The position numbers were made by a program, and so were the translations under genes. From Bog-473 sp963744935 (GTDB taxonomy: Bacteria > Actinomycetota > Acidimicrobiia > Acidimicrobiales > RAAP-2), in contig CAVUVM010000003.1 of assembly GCA_963744935.1 (NCBI GenBank), positions 124,001 to 188,000 of the forward strand: DNA of 64,000 nucleotides. The letters are read 5' to 3'. Shown here piece after piece: positions 18,486 to 27,186 of this stretch (positions are counted from its first letter, which is position 1; the number at the start of each line of letters is the position of its first letter). The notes beneath the pieces are model-generated. The model ran no database searches. It worked only from the letters and a program-made list of their open reading frames with translations, and was not told the DNA's origin.

Positions 18486-19787
18486 TCAGGGGACCGAGAT
18501 GTTGAGGAAGGCCAGCAGGGCGTACCCGGCCAGCGCGGCGGCGAGTAGCGCCAGGACGCTCCGCTCGAGTTGCGTCTCGGTGAGCACGAGTGCGGCGGCC
18601 ATCGAAAGCGGGAAGGCGCTCAGGGCGTAGCGCTCGAACGAGTCGAGGTTGCTCCCGGACACGGCGAGGGCCAGCACCGCCGCGGCGAAGAGCGTGTAGG
18701 GCGCGGGCAGCCGCCGCCAGCACACGATCAACATGGCGAGCGCGAGGAGCACCCACGGGACGTGCAGCGCCGTGCCCACGTGGTGGTGCAGCAGGCCCTT
18801 GGCATCGTCGTAGAGCGTGGACAGCGGGTCTGACAGCCCGCCGTGGTGCGAGCTCTGGAGCTGGACGCGCAGCGGGGCCCACCAGTCACCCACTTCGTGC
18901 TTGGCCCAGGCCAAGAACGCCACCACCCCCACGAACGGTGCCGCCAGCGCGGCCAGTCCCGCCACGCGCTCGTTGCGCCCCAGCCGTGGCCACCACCGCA
19001 CGAGCTCGGCCGCGACGGCCAGCACCAAGAACACGCCGACTGGCCGCGTCAGCGCGGCGGCGAACGCGAGCAGAGCGGCCGCCGCGAAATGGGGCCGGGC
19101 CGCGTCGTCGCTTTGGGGCGGGCGCAGGGCGAGGAAGCAGCCGACGGCGAACACCAGTAGCAGCGACTCCGCGTAGCCCATCACGAGGACGAAGCCAGCC
19201 GGCAGGAGGCTCAGGATCCACAGCGAGCGGCGGGCCACGACCCGCTCGCCGGTCTCGCGGCGGACCAGGACGTAGAGCATGGCGGTCGCCACCAGCGCCG
19301 CCGCATTGGCCAGCAGCACCAGTGCGGGGCCGTCGCCCAGACCGGGCAGCCACGCCAGCGCGTGCGTCAGCGCCGGCAGGGCCGGGAAGAACCGCAGCGA
19401 CTGTCTACCGAGCGGCGCGTACCCGACGCGGGCGATGCTCTCGTACCACCCGGCGTCCCACCCGAGGAGCCCGGCATGGACCCGGGCCGCCACGCCGGGT
19501 GTGGACGGGTGGGTGCGATCGACCACGAAGTGCGCCAGCCCGAGCGCGCCCAGCACCACCACTCGCGCGACCAGGAACGGCAGCACGGCCTCGCGTAGCG
19601 ACTCGGGCACCCGGCTCCAGGCACGCCGGGTGGACCGCCATGCACGGTGACGGGGCCCCGCGGTCGCAGCCGCGCCGTCGCCGGCGACGCCACCAGAAGC
19701 CTCCCCGCCCGGGGCCGCCGGGGCCGGCGCATCGGTCACGTCGGTCGTGCTGGCCCTCGCGGCCATCGGCTCCGTCACCTCGGCCAC
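18486..19787 (-). CDS. PIG-V-like GT-C membrane mannosyltransferase
   Basis: A 433-residue polytopic protein with a 65-residue hydrophilic N-terminus, then about ten helices. The first external loop carries WDAGWYESIARVGY at about 110-123, and RFFPALPAL follows. This pair of motifs marks the bacterial relatives of PIG-V mannosyltransferases (GT-C fold, catalytic Asp in the first loop). It is expected to take mannose or a similar sugar from a polyprenyl-phosphate donor on the outer face of the membrane. The GTG start at 19785-19787 follows the previous stop by 3 bases; an in-frame ATG seven codons on would also serve. The 131 bases after its stop hold no gene. Confidence 0.8.
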   Translation of the reverse strand: MAEVTEPMAARASTTDVTDAPAPAAPGGEASGGVAGDGAAATAGPRHRAWRSTRRAWSRVPESLREAVLPFLVARVVVLGALGLAHFVVDRTHPSTPGVAARVHAGLLGWDAGWYESIARVGYAPLGRQSLRFFPALPALTHALAWLPGLGDGPALVLLANAAALVATAMLYVLVRRETGERVVARRSLWILSLLPAGFVLVMGYAESLLLVFAVGCFLALRPPQSDDAARPHFAAAALLAFAAALTRPVGVFLVLAVAAELVRWWPRLGRNERVAGLAALAAPFVGVVAFLAWAKHEVGDWWAPLRVQLQSSHHGGLSDPLSTLYDDAKGLLHHHVGTALHVPWVLLALAMLIVCWRRLPAPYTLFAAAVLALAVSGSNLDSFERYALSAFPLSMAAALVLTETQLERSVLALLAAALAGYALLAFLNISVP

Positions 19788-19790
19788 GGC

Positions 19791-21383
19791 TCAGGGCCCT
19801 GTCGCGTACTCGGTCAGGTTCATCGGCTCGTAGTAGAGCGCTGGATGGTTCGTGACGACATTGCGTCCCCCGCCTCCGTCCTTGGTGGTGGCGTTGATGA
19901 TGTCGGACGCGATTGTCTCGCATTTCACGCCGTAGGTCTGGTACATCGGCTGCCAGACCAGCCAGATCCGGTGATCGGAGCCCGCCTTCTGCAGGACGAA
20001 GTCCGAGAAGGAGTTCGGGTCGGCGGCGTGGACCGTGTCGGCGTAGTCGACCCAGTCCACGATCTGGGGACCGGTGCGCCGGGGGAAGGTGATCATGTCG
20101 TACTGCGATGGATTCCGGATCTGGCGGTAGACAGACGGGCCCAGCTGGTCGGGACAGAAGGCGATGACGTCGCCGGGTTTGGCCTGCGCGTTGATGGCGG
20201 CCGCCACGACGTTCGCCTGGGTGCGCTGCGTCGTGACGTTCTGGGCTGACGAGACCATGCCGGCCACCACCGCCAGCCCGACCACGATGACGCGCGCCAC
20301 CGGGTTCAGCAGCGTCGTCGTGCCCAGTGCCACGAGGAGCACGAACGGCAAGAACACGACGGCGGCGTAGCGCGAGGAGAACGCGCTGGACGTGATGATG
20401 CCGCCGGCGATCGCCGCGAAGAGCGTCCCCAGCACCACGAAACCCATGGCGCGTGCGCGCGGCCGCGTGCGCAGGTCGAGTTCGATGATGCGGCCGGTGA
20501 GCCCCACGCCGAACACCGCCAAAGCCAGCATGGCGAAGTAGATGACGGCGAGCAGGCGCCCCTGGTTCGTCGCGGTCTGCAACGTCGAACCTTGGTTGTC
20601 GGTGAAACCGGTGAGCGCGTTGATGACGGCGGAGAAGTTGGGTGGCGCCGCCCATGGCGTCCCGGTGTGCTTGGTCTGGTAGAGGAACGTCGGCACCCAA
20701 GGGACGAAGAGCAGGCAGCCAACGGCGAGCGCGACGAGCGCCGCCCACGGTGCGTCCTCGGGGCGGCCGCGACGGCGTGTGCGCACGATGGACGCGATCA
20801 GCCAGATGCCGACGATGCCGACGAGGTACAGCGACCAGTACTGCGTGTAGAGGAGCGCGGCGGCGATCAGCGCGACGGCGATGAGGTTGCCGGGCCGCGG
20901 TGCGGTCACCGCCCGTTGCAGGGCAAGGAAGCCCAGCCCGGTGAGCAAAATGACTAGCGCGTACATGCGCGATTCGGTCGCGTAGTAGACCGCGAAGGGG
21001 GCGCTCGCCAGCAGCACGAGCGTCGTCCAGGCGACCGTGCGGCCCCCGAAGCGCTTCCCGCAGAGCCATGCCACCGGCAGCGTGATCACGGCGATGATGC
21101 CCGACAGCGAGCGCACGGCGTCGTTGGACTGCCCGAACAGCACGATCCAGAAGTGCAGGAGGTAGTAGTACAAGGGCGGGGCGCCGTCGCGCTTGAGGGC
21201 GTTGGGGATCTCGTGCAGGGGGAGGCGGGCGATGTCGACGGTCAGGGCCTCGTCCAGCCACAACCCCGATCTGGTCCAGAAGCGCAGGAGGACGCCTGCG
21301 GCCAGCACCAGCACGACGCCGATCCCGACCAAGGTGCGCGCACGACCGCTGAGACCAGGAACCTCGTCGGGCATGGGGCGCAT
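19791..21383 (-). CDS. GT39/PMT-type GT-C membrane glycosyltransferase
   Basis: A 530-residue polytopic membrane protein. After the first helix the external loop reads LWLDEALTVDIARLPLHEI, with the Asp-Glu pair (D44-E45) typical of the ArnT/PMT (GT39, PMT_2) fold. PPLYYYLLHFW follows. About 11 helices and a soluble C-terminal domain of about 120 residues complete it. It should transfer a sugar from a polyprenyl-phosphate donor to an extracytoplasmic acceptor. It is the first gene of the minus-strand glycan operon and is divergent from the ABC transporter genes, with 110 bases between the starts that must hold both promoters. Confidence 0.82.
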   Translation of the reverse strand: MRPMPDEVPGLSGRARTLVGIGVVLVLAAGVLLRFWTRSGLWLDEALTVDIARLPLHEIPNALKRDGAPPLYYYLLHFWIVLFGQSNDAVRSLSGIIAVITLPVAWLCGKRFGGRTVAWTTLVLLASAPFAVYYATESRMYALVILLTGLGFLALQRAVTAPRPGNLIAVALIAAALLYTQYWSLYLVGIVGIWLIASIVRTRRRGRPEDAPWAALVALAVGCLLFVPWVPTFLYQTKHTGTPWAAPPNFSAVINALTGFTDNQGSTLQTATNQGRLLAVIYFAMLALAVFGVGLTGRIIELDLRTRPRARAMGFVVLGTLFAAIAGGIITSSAFSSRYAAVVFLPFVLLVALGTTTLLNPVARVIVVGLAVVAGMVSSAQNVTTQRTQANVVAAAINAQAKPGDVIAFCPDQLGPSVYRQIRNPSQYDMITFPRRTGPQIVDWVDYADTVHAADPNSFSDFVLQKAGSDHRIWLVWQPMYQTYGVKCETIASDIINATTKDGGGGRNVVTNHPALYYEPMNLTEYATGP

Positions 21384-21493
21384 GGTAGGACAAGAGGGTC
21401 GCGGTCTAGGATCATCCGCCGCCGGTGGGAGGCGGTGCGTTCGACGCGACGTGATCTGAACGGAATCGACAAACCGGGGGGAAAGAAGGCGAC

Positions 21494-22441
21494 GTGGCCC
21501 GTTACATCGCGAAACGGCTGGTGTTGCTCATCATCATCATCATCTTCGTCTCCATCGCGACCTTCTTCCTGGTCCACCTCCTTCCCGGAAACCCGGCGAC
21601 CACGATCCTCGGTCCCAACGCCACCGCGCAGAATGTCGCCACGGTCAACCGCGAGCTGGGACTCAACCGGCCGCTGATTGCGCAGTACTTCATCTGGATC
21701 GGCCACGTGTTCGAGGGCAACCTCGGACAGTCGTTCACGACCCACGAGTCGACGACGACCATCATCGCCCAGTCGTTCCCGATCGACTTGGAGCTGATCA
21801 TCTTCTCCCAGATCCTCGCCTTCGCCATCGCGTTCCCCATGGCGATGACCGCGGCTCGCAGACCCAACCGGCTCTTCGACCAGGCATCGAACAGCACGAC
21901 GTTCGCGTTTTTGGCGCTACCGCCCTTTGTCATCGCGCCGGTCATGGTGCTGATCTTCGCGGTGCACTGGCACGTGTTCCCCGGTCCGGCCTCCTATGTC
22001 CCGTTGACCCAGGACTTCTGGTCCAATATCCATACGATGCTGCTGCCGTCCATCGTGCTCGCACTCGGTTCTATCGTCGTGTACTTCCGGCTGTTGCGGA
22101 ACGACCTGATCTCGACGCTGCAGGAGGACTTCATCACGATGGCGCGGTCCAAGGGCCTCAGCGACCGGCGCATCATGTGGCGCCACGCACTGCGCCCGTC
22201 CTCCGTTTCGCTGCTGGCCTCCGCCGGCGTCACGATCGGCAGCCTCATCGCCGGGACCTTCGTCGTCGAGCTGCTCCTGCAGATGCCCGGGCTCGGGTAT
22301 CAGCTCATCTCGAGCGTCGATCAGGACGACTACTTGGTGGTGCAGGGCATCACGCTCTTCGTCGCCGTGGCCATCGTCCTGATCAACTTCATCTTCGACT
22401 TCTTGTTCACCATTGTCGACCCGAGGATTGCCCGTGAGTAG
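21494..22441 (+). CDS. dppB: Peptide/nickel-type ABC transporter permease (DppB-like)
   Basis: A 315-residue inner-membrane permease. It begins MARYIAKRLVLLI and FLVHLLPGNPA, with six helices. The BPD_transp_1 EAA loop is in EDFITMARSKGLSDRRIMWR, the part that contacts the ATPase. It should form the pore for a di- or oligopeptide-like substrate together with the next gene. The GTG start at 21494 has an AAGAAGG ribosome site just upstream. It is the first gene of a tightly coupled operon (permease, permease, ATPase, ATPase, ATP-grasp) in which every junction overlaps. No periplasmic substrate-binding protein gene is next to it. Confidence 0.92.
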   Translation: MARYIAKRLVLLIIIIIFVSIATFFLVHLLPGNPATTILGPNATAQNVATVNRELGLNRPLIAQYFIWIGHVFEGNLGQSFTTHESTTTIIAQSFPIDLELIIFSQILAFAIAFPMAMTAARRPNRLFDQASNSTTFAFLALPPFVIAPVMVLIFAVHWHVFPGPASYVPLTQDFWSNIHTMLLPSIVLALGSIVVYFRLLRNDLISTLQEDFITMARSKGLSDRRIMWRHALRPSSVSLLASAGVTIGSLIAGTFVVELLLQMPGLGYQLISSVDQDDYLVVQGITLFVAVAIVLINFIFDFLFTIVDPRIARE

Positions 22442-23342
22442 CGTCATCACAGACGACCTGGCCGAGATCAAGCAGGAGATCGCGGCGGAAGAGGCAGCAG
22501 ACCCCACGCGCAAGAAGCTCGGCGCGTTCTTCTGGATCTGCGCCTCCTTCATCGTCATCGTGGCCTTCTTGGCGACCTTCGCCAGCCTGCTGCCGCTGCC
22601 CAACCCGGATCTGGGCAACTACAGCAGCGTGCAGAACGGCGGTCCGAGCTGGAGCCACTGGCTCGGGACGGACGACCTCTACCGCGACATCCTCAGCCGA
22701 CTCATCTACGGCGCCCGGGTCTCTCTCGTCGTCGGGTTCGGGGGCGCGTTGATCGGTCTCGTCCTCGGGGGCATCCCGGCCATGTACTCGGCCTACCGGC
22801 GGGGACGGGTCGACACCCTCCTCAACACCAGCTCGTACGTGGTCCTGGCCTTCCCTGCCATCGTGGCGGTGATCGCCATCGTCTCGTTCTGGGGTCACTC
22901 GCTGTACAAGATCACGCTCGTCATCGGGATCTTCGCCTCGCCGCTGATCTTCCGGGTGGTCCGCGCCTCGACTCTCTCGTACGCCACGCGAGACTTCGTG
23001 TTGGCGGCCAAGGCGCTCGGTGCCGGCGATCGCCGCATCATCATCCGCGAGATCCTGCCCAACATCATGCCGACGATCGTCTCGTTCGGACTCATCGCGG
23101 TGGCCACCATCATCGTGCTCGAGGGCTCGCTCGCGTTCCTTGGCCTCTCCGTCGAGCCACCGACGCCGAGCTGGGGCAACATGCTCAACGAAGGGTCCAG
23201 CCTGCTCACGGGGGCCAAGGGCCAGACCAACCCCTGGCTGGTGATCTTCCCGGCCAGCGCCATGTTCCTGCTCCTCTTCAGCCTCAACGTCGTGGCGGAC
23301 AAGCTGCGCGCCTACTTCGACGTGACCGAGATCAAGCTGTGA
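22434..23342 (+). CDS. dppC: Peptide/nickel-type ABC transporter permease (DppC-like)
   Basis: The second permease subunit, 302 residues from the GTG at 22434, which overlaps the dppB stop by 8 bases and has GAGGA six bases upstream; an ATG seven codons earlier is possible but less well placed. It has an N-terminal oppC_N-type helix (ICASFIVIVAFLATFASLLP). The HWLGTDDLYRDILSRLIYGAR segment, typical of DppC/OppC, follows, then five more helices. The EAA loop is in VLAAKALGAGDRRIIIREIL. It pairs with the DppB-like subunit in the membrane. Confidence 0.92.
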   Translation: MSSVITDDLAEIKQEIAAEEAADPTRKKLGAFFWICASFIVIVAFLATFASLLPLPNPDLGNYSSVQNGGPSWSHWLGTDDLYRDILSRLIYGARVSLVVGFGGALIGLVLGGIPAMYSAYRRGRVDTLLNTSSYVVLAFPAIVAVIAIVSFWGHSLYKITLVIGIFASPLIFRVVRASTLSYATRDFVLAAKALGAGDRRIIIREILPNIMPTIVSFGLIAVATIIVLEGSLAFLGLSVEPPTPSWGNMLNEGSSLLTGAKGQTNPWLVIFPASAMFLLLFSLNVVADKLRAYFDVTEIKL

Positions 23343-24370
23343 GCGGGCGCAGGCTGCTCGACGTCGAGGACCTCAACGTCTCCTTCGCCACGAGCCGCGG
23401 CACCCTGCAGGCGGTCCAAGGCGTGAGCCTCACCCTCGACCAGGGCAAGACGCTCGGCATCGTGGGCGAATCCGGCTCGGGCAAAACGGTGCTGTCGCGC
23501 GCCATCATGGGCCTGCTCCCCCGCGCCTCGACCACGCAGACGGGGTCCGTGCGCTACGACGGCACGGAGATCCTCAATGCGCCCAACGACCAGTTGCGCA
23601 AGCTGTGGAGCACGCACATCGCCATGGTCTTCCAGGATCCGATGACGTCGCTCAACCCGGTGCAGCGGATCGGCCACCAGATCACCGAGCCGCTCCGCAT
23701 CCACTTGAAGCTCTCCAAGGCCGAGGCCAAGGAGACCGCTCTCTCGCTGCTGATGCAGGTGGGCATCCCCTCCCCGGTCGAGCGGTACGAGGCGTACCCC
23801 GCCCAGCTCTCGGGCGGCATGCGCCAGCGCGTCATGATCGCCATCGCGCTCGCCTGCGCCCCGCGCCTGCTCATGGCGGACGAGCCGACCACGGGCCTCG
23901 ACGTCACGGTCCAGGCGCAGATCCTCGACCTGCTCGGGCAGCTCCAGCACGACCGCGACATGGCCATGATCCTCGTCACGCACGACCTGGGCGTCGTCGC
24001 CACACGCACCGACGAGATCATCGTGATGTACGCCGGCAACGTCGTCGAGCGCGCGCCGACCAACGTCTTGTTCAAGAGCATGGCGATGCCCTACACCGAG
24101 GCGCTGCTGAAGTCGACGCCACGCATCGCGAACCCGAGCCACACCCGGCTCATCGCTATTGAGGGCCGGCCGCCCGATCTCATCCATCCGCCGGCAGGGT
24201 GCCCGTTCGCTCCTCGCTGCCCCTACGCACAGGAGCGCTGCAGCCGAGAGAAGCCGCCCTTGGTCGAGGCGGCACCCGGGCATTCCTACGCGTGCTGGTA
24301 CCCGCTCACCGCGGCCGGCCCGCCGATTCCGGCCGCGACACTCACGCCCGCCGAGACGGTGCAGGCATGA
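23339..24370 (+). CDS. dppD: Peptide ABC transporter ATPase (DppD-like)
   Basis: A 343-residue ATP-binding subunit. Walker A GESGSGKT is at 43-50, the Q-loop is in MVFQDPMTSLNPVQRIG, the signature is LSGGMRQRV and Walker B is LLMADEPTTGLD, followed by the VTHDLGVV switch. The oligopeptide-type C-terminal extension PAGCPFAPRCPYAQERC contains the Cys cluster usual in DppD/OppD. It couples ATP hydrolysis to transport. The GTG start overlaps the dppC stop (GTGA). Confidence 0.94.
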   Translation: MSGRRLLDVEDLNVSFATSRGTLQAVQGVSLTLDQGKTLGIVGESGSGKTVLSRAIMGLLPRASTTQTGSVRYDGTEILNAPNDQLRKLWSTHIAMVFQDPMTSLNPVQRIGHQITEPLRIHLKLSKAEAKETALSLLMQVGIPSPVERYEAYPAQLSGGMRQRVMIAIALACAPRLLMADEPTTGLDVTVQAQILDLLGQLQHDRDMAMILVTHDLGVVATRTDEIIVMYAGNVVERAPTNVLFKSMAMPYTEALLKSTPRIANPSHTRLIAIEGRPPDLIHPPAGCPFAPRCPYAQERCSREKPPLVEAAPGHSYACWYPLTAAGPPIPAATLTPAETVQA

Positions 24371-25359
24371 CCGACACCGCGCTCGACGCGGCCCCGGCGG
24401 GCACCATGGCGCCGCTGCTCACCGTCGAGGACCTCCACGTTTCTTTCCGCAAAGGCCGGGACACCGTCCAGGCGGTGGCGGGGATCAGCTTCACCATGCG
24501 CCAGGGCGAGACCCTCGGCTTGGTCGGCGAGTCGGGCTGCGGGAAGTCGACGACGGGCCGGGCCATCGTGCAGGTCGAGAAGGCGACGTCGGGGCGGATC
24601 CGTTTCGGCGACACCGAGCTGACGTCGCTCGGCCGCCACGACCTGCGCAACCTGCGGACACAGATCCAGATGATCTTCCAGGACCCCATCTCCTCGCTGA
24701 ACCCGCGCCGTCGCATCGCCGATGTGGTCGCCGAGCCGCTCACCATCTGGAGGATCGGGTCCAAGGAGGAGAGGCGCGGGCAGGTCAACGCCATGCTCGA
24801 CAGGGTCGGCATCGACCCGTACATCAACGGCAACCGTCACCCGCGCGAATTCTCCGGAGGGCAGTGCCAGCGCATCAGCATCGCCCGCGCCCTCATGCTC
24901 GAGCCGAAACTGCTGGTGTGCGACGAGGTCGTCTCCGCCCTCGACGTGTCGGTCCAGGCGCAGATCCTCAACCTGCTGGAGGACCTCAAGGCCGAGTACG
25001 ACCTGACGATCCTCTTCATCGCCCACGACCTGGCGGTGGTCAAGAACGTGAGCGATCGGGTGGCCGTCATGTACCTGGGGCGCCTGTGCGAGATCGCCCC
25101 CTCCGACACGCTCTACGAGGCGCCGAGCCACCACTACACCGCGGCCCTGCTGGCCTCCGCGGTCGAGCCCGACCCCGAGTCGACCCGCACCTCGGTCCCG
25201 ATGAGCGGTGAGCCACCGAGCCCGATCCACCCGCCGTCGGGCTGCCGCTTCCGCACGCGCTGCCCCCGGGCCGAGACCCGCTGCGCCGAAGAGGTCCCCG
25301 AGATCCGCGAGCTGGCGCCCGGCCACCAGGTGGCCTGCCACTTCCCCATCGGGAGTTGA
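24367..25359 (+). CDS. dppF: Peptide ABC transporter ATPase (DppF-like)
   Basis: The second ATPase, 330 residues. Walker A GESGCGKST is at 54-62, the Q-loop is in MIFQDPISSLNPRRRI, the signature is FSGGQCQRI and Walker B is LLVCDEVVSALD. The C-terminal extension PSGCRFRTRCPRAETRC matches the oligopeptide-type subunits. Walker B reads DE-V rather than the DE-P of most homologues, as is common in DppF. The ATG at 24367 overlaps the dppD TGA (ATGA), so the start is well fixed although the frame is open upstream. Confidence 0.94.
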   Translation: MTDTALDAAPAGTMAPLLTVEDLHVSFRKGRDTVQAVAGISFTMRQGETLGLVGESGCGKSTTGRAIVQVEKATSGRIRFGDTELTSLGRHDLRNLRTQIQMIFQDPISSLNPRRRIADVVAEPLTIWRIGSKEERRGQVNAMLDRVGIDPYINGNRHPREFSGGQCQRISIARALMLEPKLLVCDEVVSALDVSVQAQILNLLEDLKAEYDLTILFIAHDLAVVKNVSDRVAVMYLGRLCEIAPSDTLYEAPSHHYTAALLASAVEPDPESTRTSVPMSGEPPSPIHPPSGCRFRTRCPRAETRCAEEVPEIRELAPGHQVACHFPIGS

Positions 25360-26297
25360 GCCCACCCGCCCGGGCCGGCACGGGCCGGCCCCGCGTCGCC
25401 TGCACCGCTCCCCCGGCGTTCCCGAACCTGCACGACGACTGGCCTTTGCAGCGCGCCGCCCTGTCGACCGCCGGGCTCGAGCCCTCGGCCGTCGTCTGGA
25501 GCGACCCGGCGGTGGACTGGTCCAGCTTCGGCCTCGTCGTGGCCAACGGCGCCTGGGACAACATCCACCACGTCGACGAGTTCCTCCGCTGGATCGACCA
25601 CGTCGAGTCTCTCGGCGTCCCCGTGGTGAACAGCCCGGCCACACTGCGCTGGAACCTCGACAAGCGCTACCTGCGCACCCTGGCGTCGGCCGGCGTGCCC
25701 ATCGTGGCGACGCAGTGGGTCGAGGTTCCGGCGCGAGGCGACGACGCCGGTGCCGGCGCTGCGCGCCTCGACCTCGAGGGCGAGGTCGTCGTGAAGCCCG
25801 CGGTCTCGGGAGGCGGCTTTCAGACGGCTCGCTACCGGCCCGACGAGCACGAGGCCGCACGCGCCCATATCGCGGCGCTGACGGGTGGCGGCGCCACCGC
25901 GATGGTGCAGCCGTATCAGGCGTCGGTCGACCAAGAAGGCGAGACCGGGCTCATCTTCTTGGGTGGTGCGTACAGTCACGCCATCCACAAGCAGCCGATG
26001 ATCCGGCGCGGTGTCGCCCCCGGGCCGAGCCTGATCGACAACCAGGTGGTCACCGCGGCGTCGGCGGCACCCGACCAGCTCGACCTCGGCCGCCGCGCCG
26101 TCGCCGCAGCCGAGTCGCTCCTCGGCCCGACCACCTACGCCCGGGTCGACCTGGTGCGTGACGACGACGGCAGGCCGGCGCTGCTCGAGCTGGAGCTGCT
26201 CGATCCCGTGCTGTTCATGACGACGGCGCCGGCTTCAGCCGAGCGCTTCGCCGCCGTGCTCACCGAGGCGCTCGGCGGCGCGCTCGGGCCAGGTTGA
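25356..26297 (+). CDS. ATP-grasp domain ligase (RimK/DcsG-like)
   Basis: About 313 residues with an ATP-grasp fold. There is an N-terminal pre-ATP-grasp segment (SSFGLVVANGAWDNIHHVDEF) and VVNSPATLRWNLDKRYLRTL. The nucleotide-binding strand is EVVVKPAVSGGGFQTARY, and metal ligands are near LLELELLDPVLF. Relatives couple a carboxylate to an amine or amino acid with ATP. The nearest remembered type is the DcsG/glutathione-synthase-like group, but the product is unknown. The proposed TTG at 25356-25358 overlaps the dppF stop (TTGA); the site is weak, so the exact start is uncertain. Its position as the fifth gene of the peptide transporter operon suggests that it makes or modifies what is transported. 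Confidence 0.75.
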   Translation: MSPPARAGTGRPRVACTAPPAFPNLHDDWPLQRAALSTAGLEPSAVVWSDPAVDWSSFGLVVANGAWDNIHHVDEFLRWIDHVESLGVPVVNSPATLRWNLDKRYLRTLASAGVPIVATQWVEVPARGDDAGAGAARLDLEGEVVVKPAVSGGGFQTARYRPDEHEAARAHIAALTGGGATAMVQPYQASVDQEGETGLIFLGGAYSHAIHKQPMIRRGVAPGPSLIDNQVVTAASAAPDQLDLGRRAVAAAESLLGPTTYARVDLVRDDDGRPALLELELLDPVLFMTTAPASAERFAAVLTEALGGALGPG

Positions 26298-26363
26298 GTT
26301 CGGCACATCGGCGAGATACTGCCCCGTCGAACCGGCGCATCGCCTGGCTACCATGGCCGCGAT

Positions 26364-27131
26364 ATGAGAGGCCTCGAAGGCAAGGTTGCCGTCATGGCCG
26401 GGGGGGCGGGCGGCATCGGTTCGGCCAGCAGTATCCGGCTCGCCGAAGAGGGTGCCGCCGTCGTGGTCGGTGATCTCGACGGCGCCGCAGCGAACGCGGT
26501 GGCGGCGGAGATTACGCGCCGGGGCGGAACGGCGACCGCCGTCACGGTCGACATCAGTGACGAGGCATCGGTCCAATCCCTCTTCGCGTCGGCCCTCGAG
26601 GTTCACGGTGGGTTCGACATCGTGCACATCAACGCCGCCGATCTGTCCCCCCACGTCGTTGGACGTGACAGTGACGTGGTGAGCATCCCGATCGAGGTGG
26701 TGGACCGGACCTTGGAGGTCAACGCCCGTGGGCACCTCTTGTGCGCCCGGCACGCCATTCCGCCGCTGCTCGAGCGCGGTGGTGGAGCTCTCGTCTTCAC
26801 CAGCTCGGCGGCCGCGTTCATCGGTGAGCCCGAGCGGCCCGCCTACGCCATGGCCAAGAGCGCCATCTGCGCGCTGGCGCGCCATATCGCCTCACGTTGG
26901 GGCAAGGAGGGTGTCCGCGCCAACGCGGTTGCTCCCGGCCTGGTGCTCACCGAGGACGTGCGATCGTCGCTCAGCCCCGAGTTCCGTGACTACGCACTCG
27001 GAGTCACCCGGAGCCCGCGCCTGGGCGTGCCCGAGGACATCGCAGCCATGGTCGCGTTCTTGGCGTCAGATGACGGGTCCTGGATCAACGGGCAAGTCTT
27101 CAGCGTGGACGGAGGCGCCGTCCTCCGCTGA
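26364..27131 (+). CDS. Short-chain dehydrogenase/reductase
   Basis: A classical SDR of 255 residues with a complete Rossmann fold. The cofactor motif is AGGAGGIG at 12-19 (the first Thr of TGxxxGIG is Ala), then an acidic GDLDG at 36-40 that favours NAD(H). The catalytic set is Ser148, Tyr161 and Lys165 (YAMAK), and NAVAPGLVLTEDV follows. It should oxidise or reduce an alcohol/ketone; the substrate is not evident. It stands alone, 66 bases after the ATP-grasp gene and convergent with the DksA-like gene. Confidence 0.88.
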   Translation: MRGLEGKVAVMAGGAGGIGSASSIRLAEEGAAVVVGDLDGAAANAVAAEITRRGGTATAVTVDISDEASVQSLFASALEVHGGFDIVHINAADLSPHVVGRDSDVVSIPIEVVDRTLEVNARGHLLCARHAIPPLLERGGGALVFTSSAAAFIGEPERPAYAMAKSAICALARHIASRWGKEGVRANAVAPGLVLTEDVRSSLSPEFRDYALGVTRSPRLGVPEDIAAMVAFLASDDGSWINGQVFSVDGGAVLR

Positions 27132-27144
27132 GTTGCGCCGAATT

Positions 27145-27165
27145 GCCCGGCTGTTGAAACCGGGC
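27145..27165. terminator. Stem-loop between convergent genes
   Basis: GCCCGG and CCGGGC form a perfect 6-bp stem around a 9-base loop, lying 13 bases after the SDR stop and 21 bases before the stop of the convergent DksA-like gene. There is no U-run, which is common in high-GC actinobacteria. It could end transcription in either direction. Confidence 0.4.
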
Positions 27166-27186
27166 GGCACTACCGGCGGACGAGCG

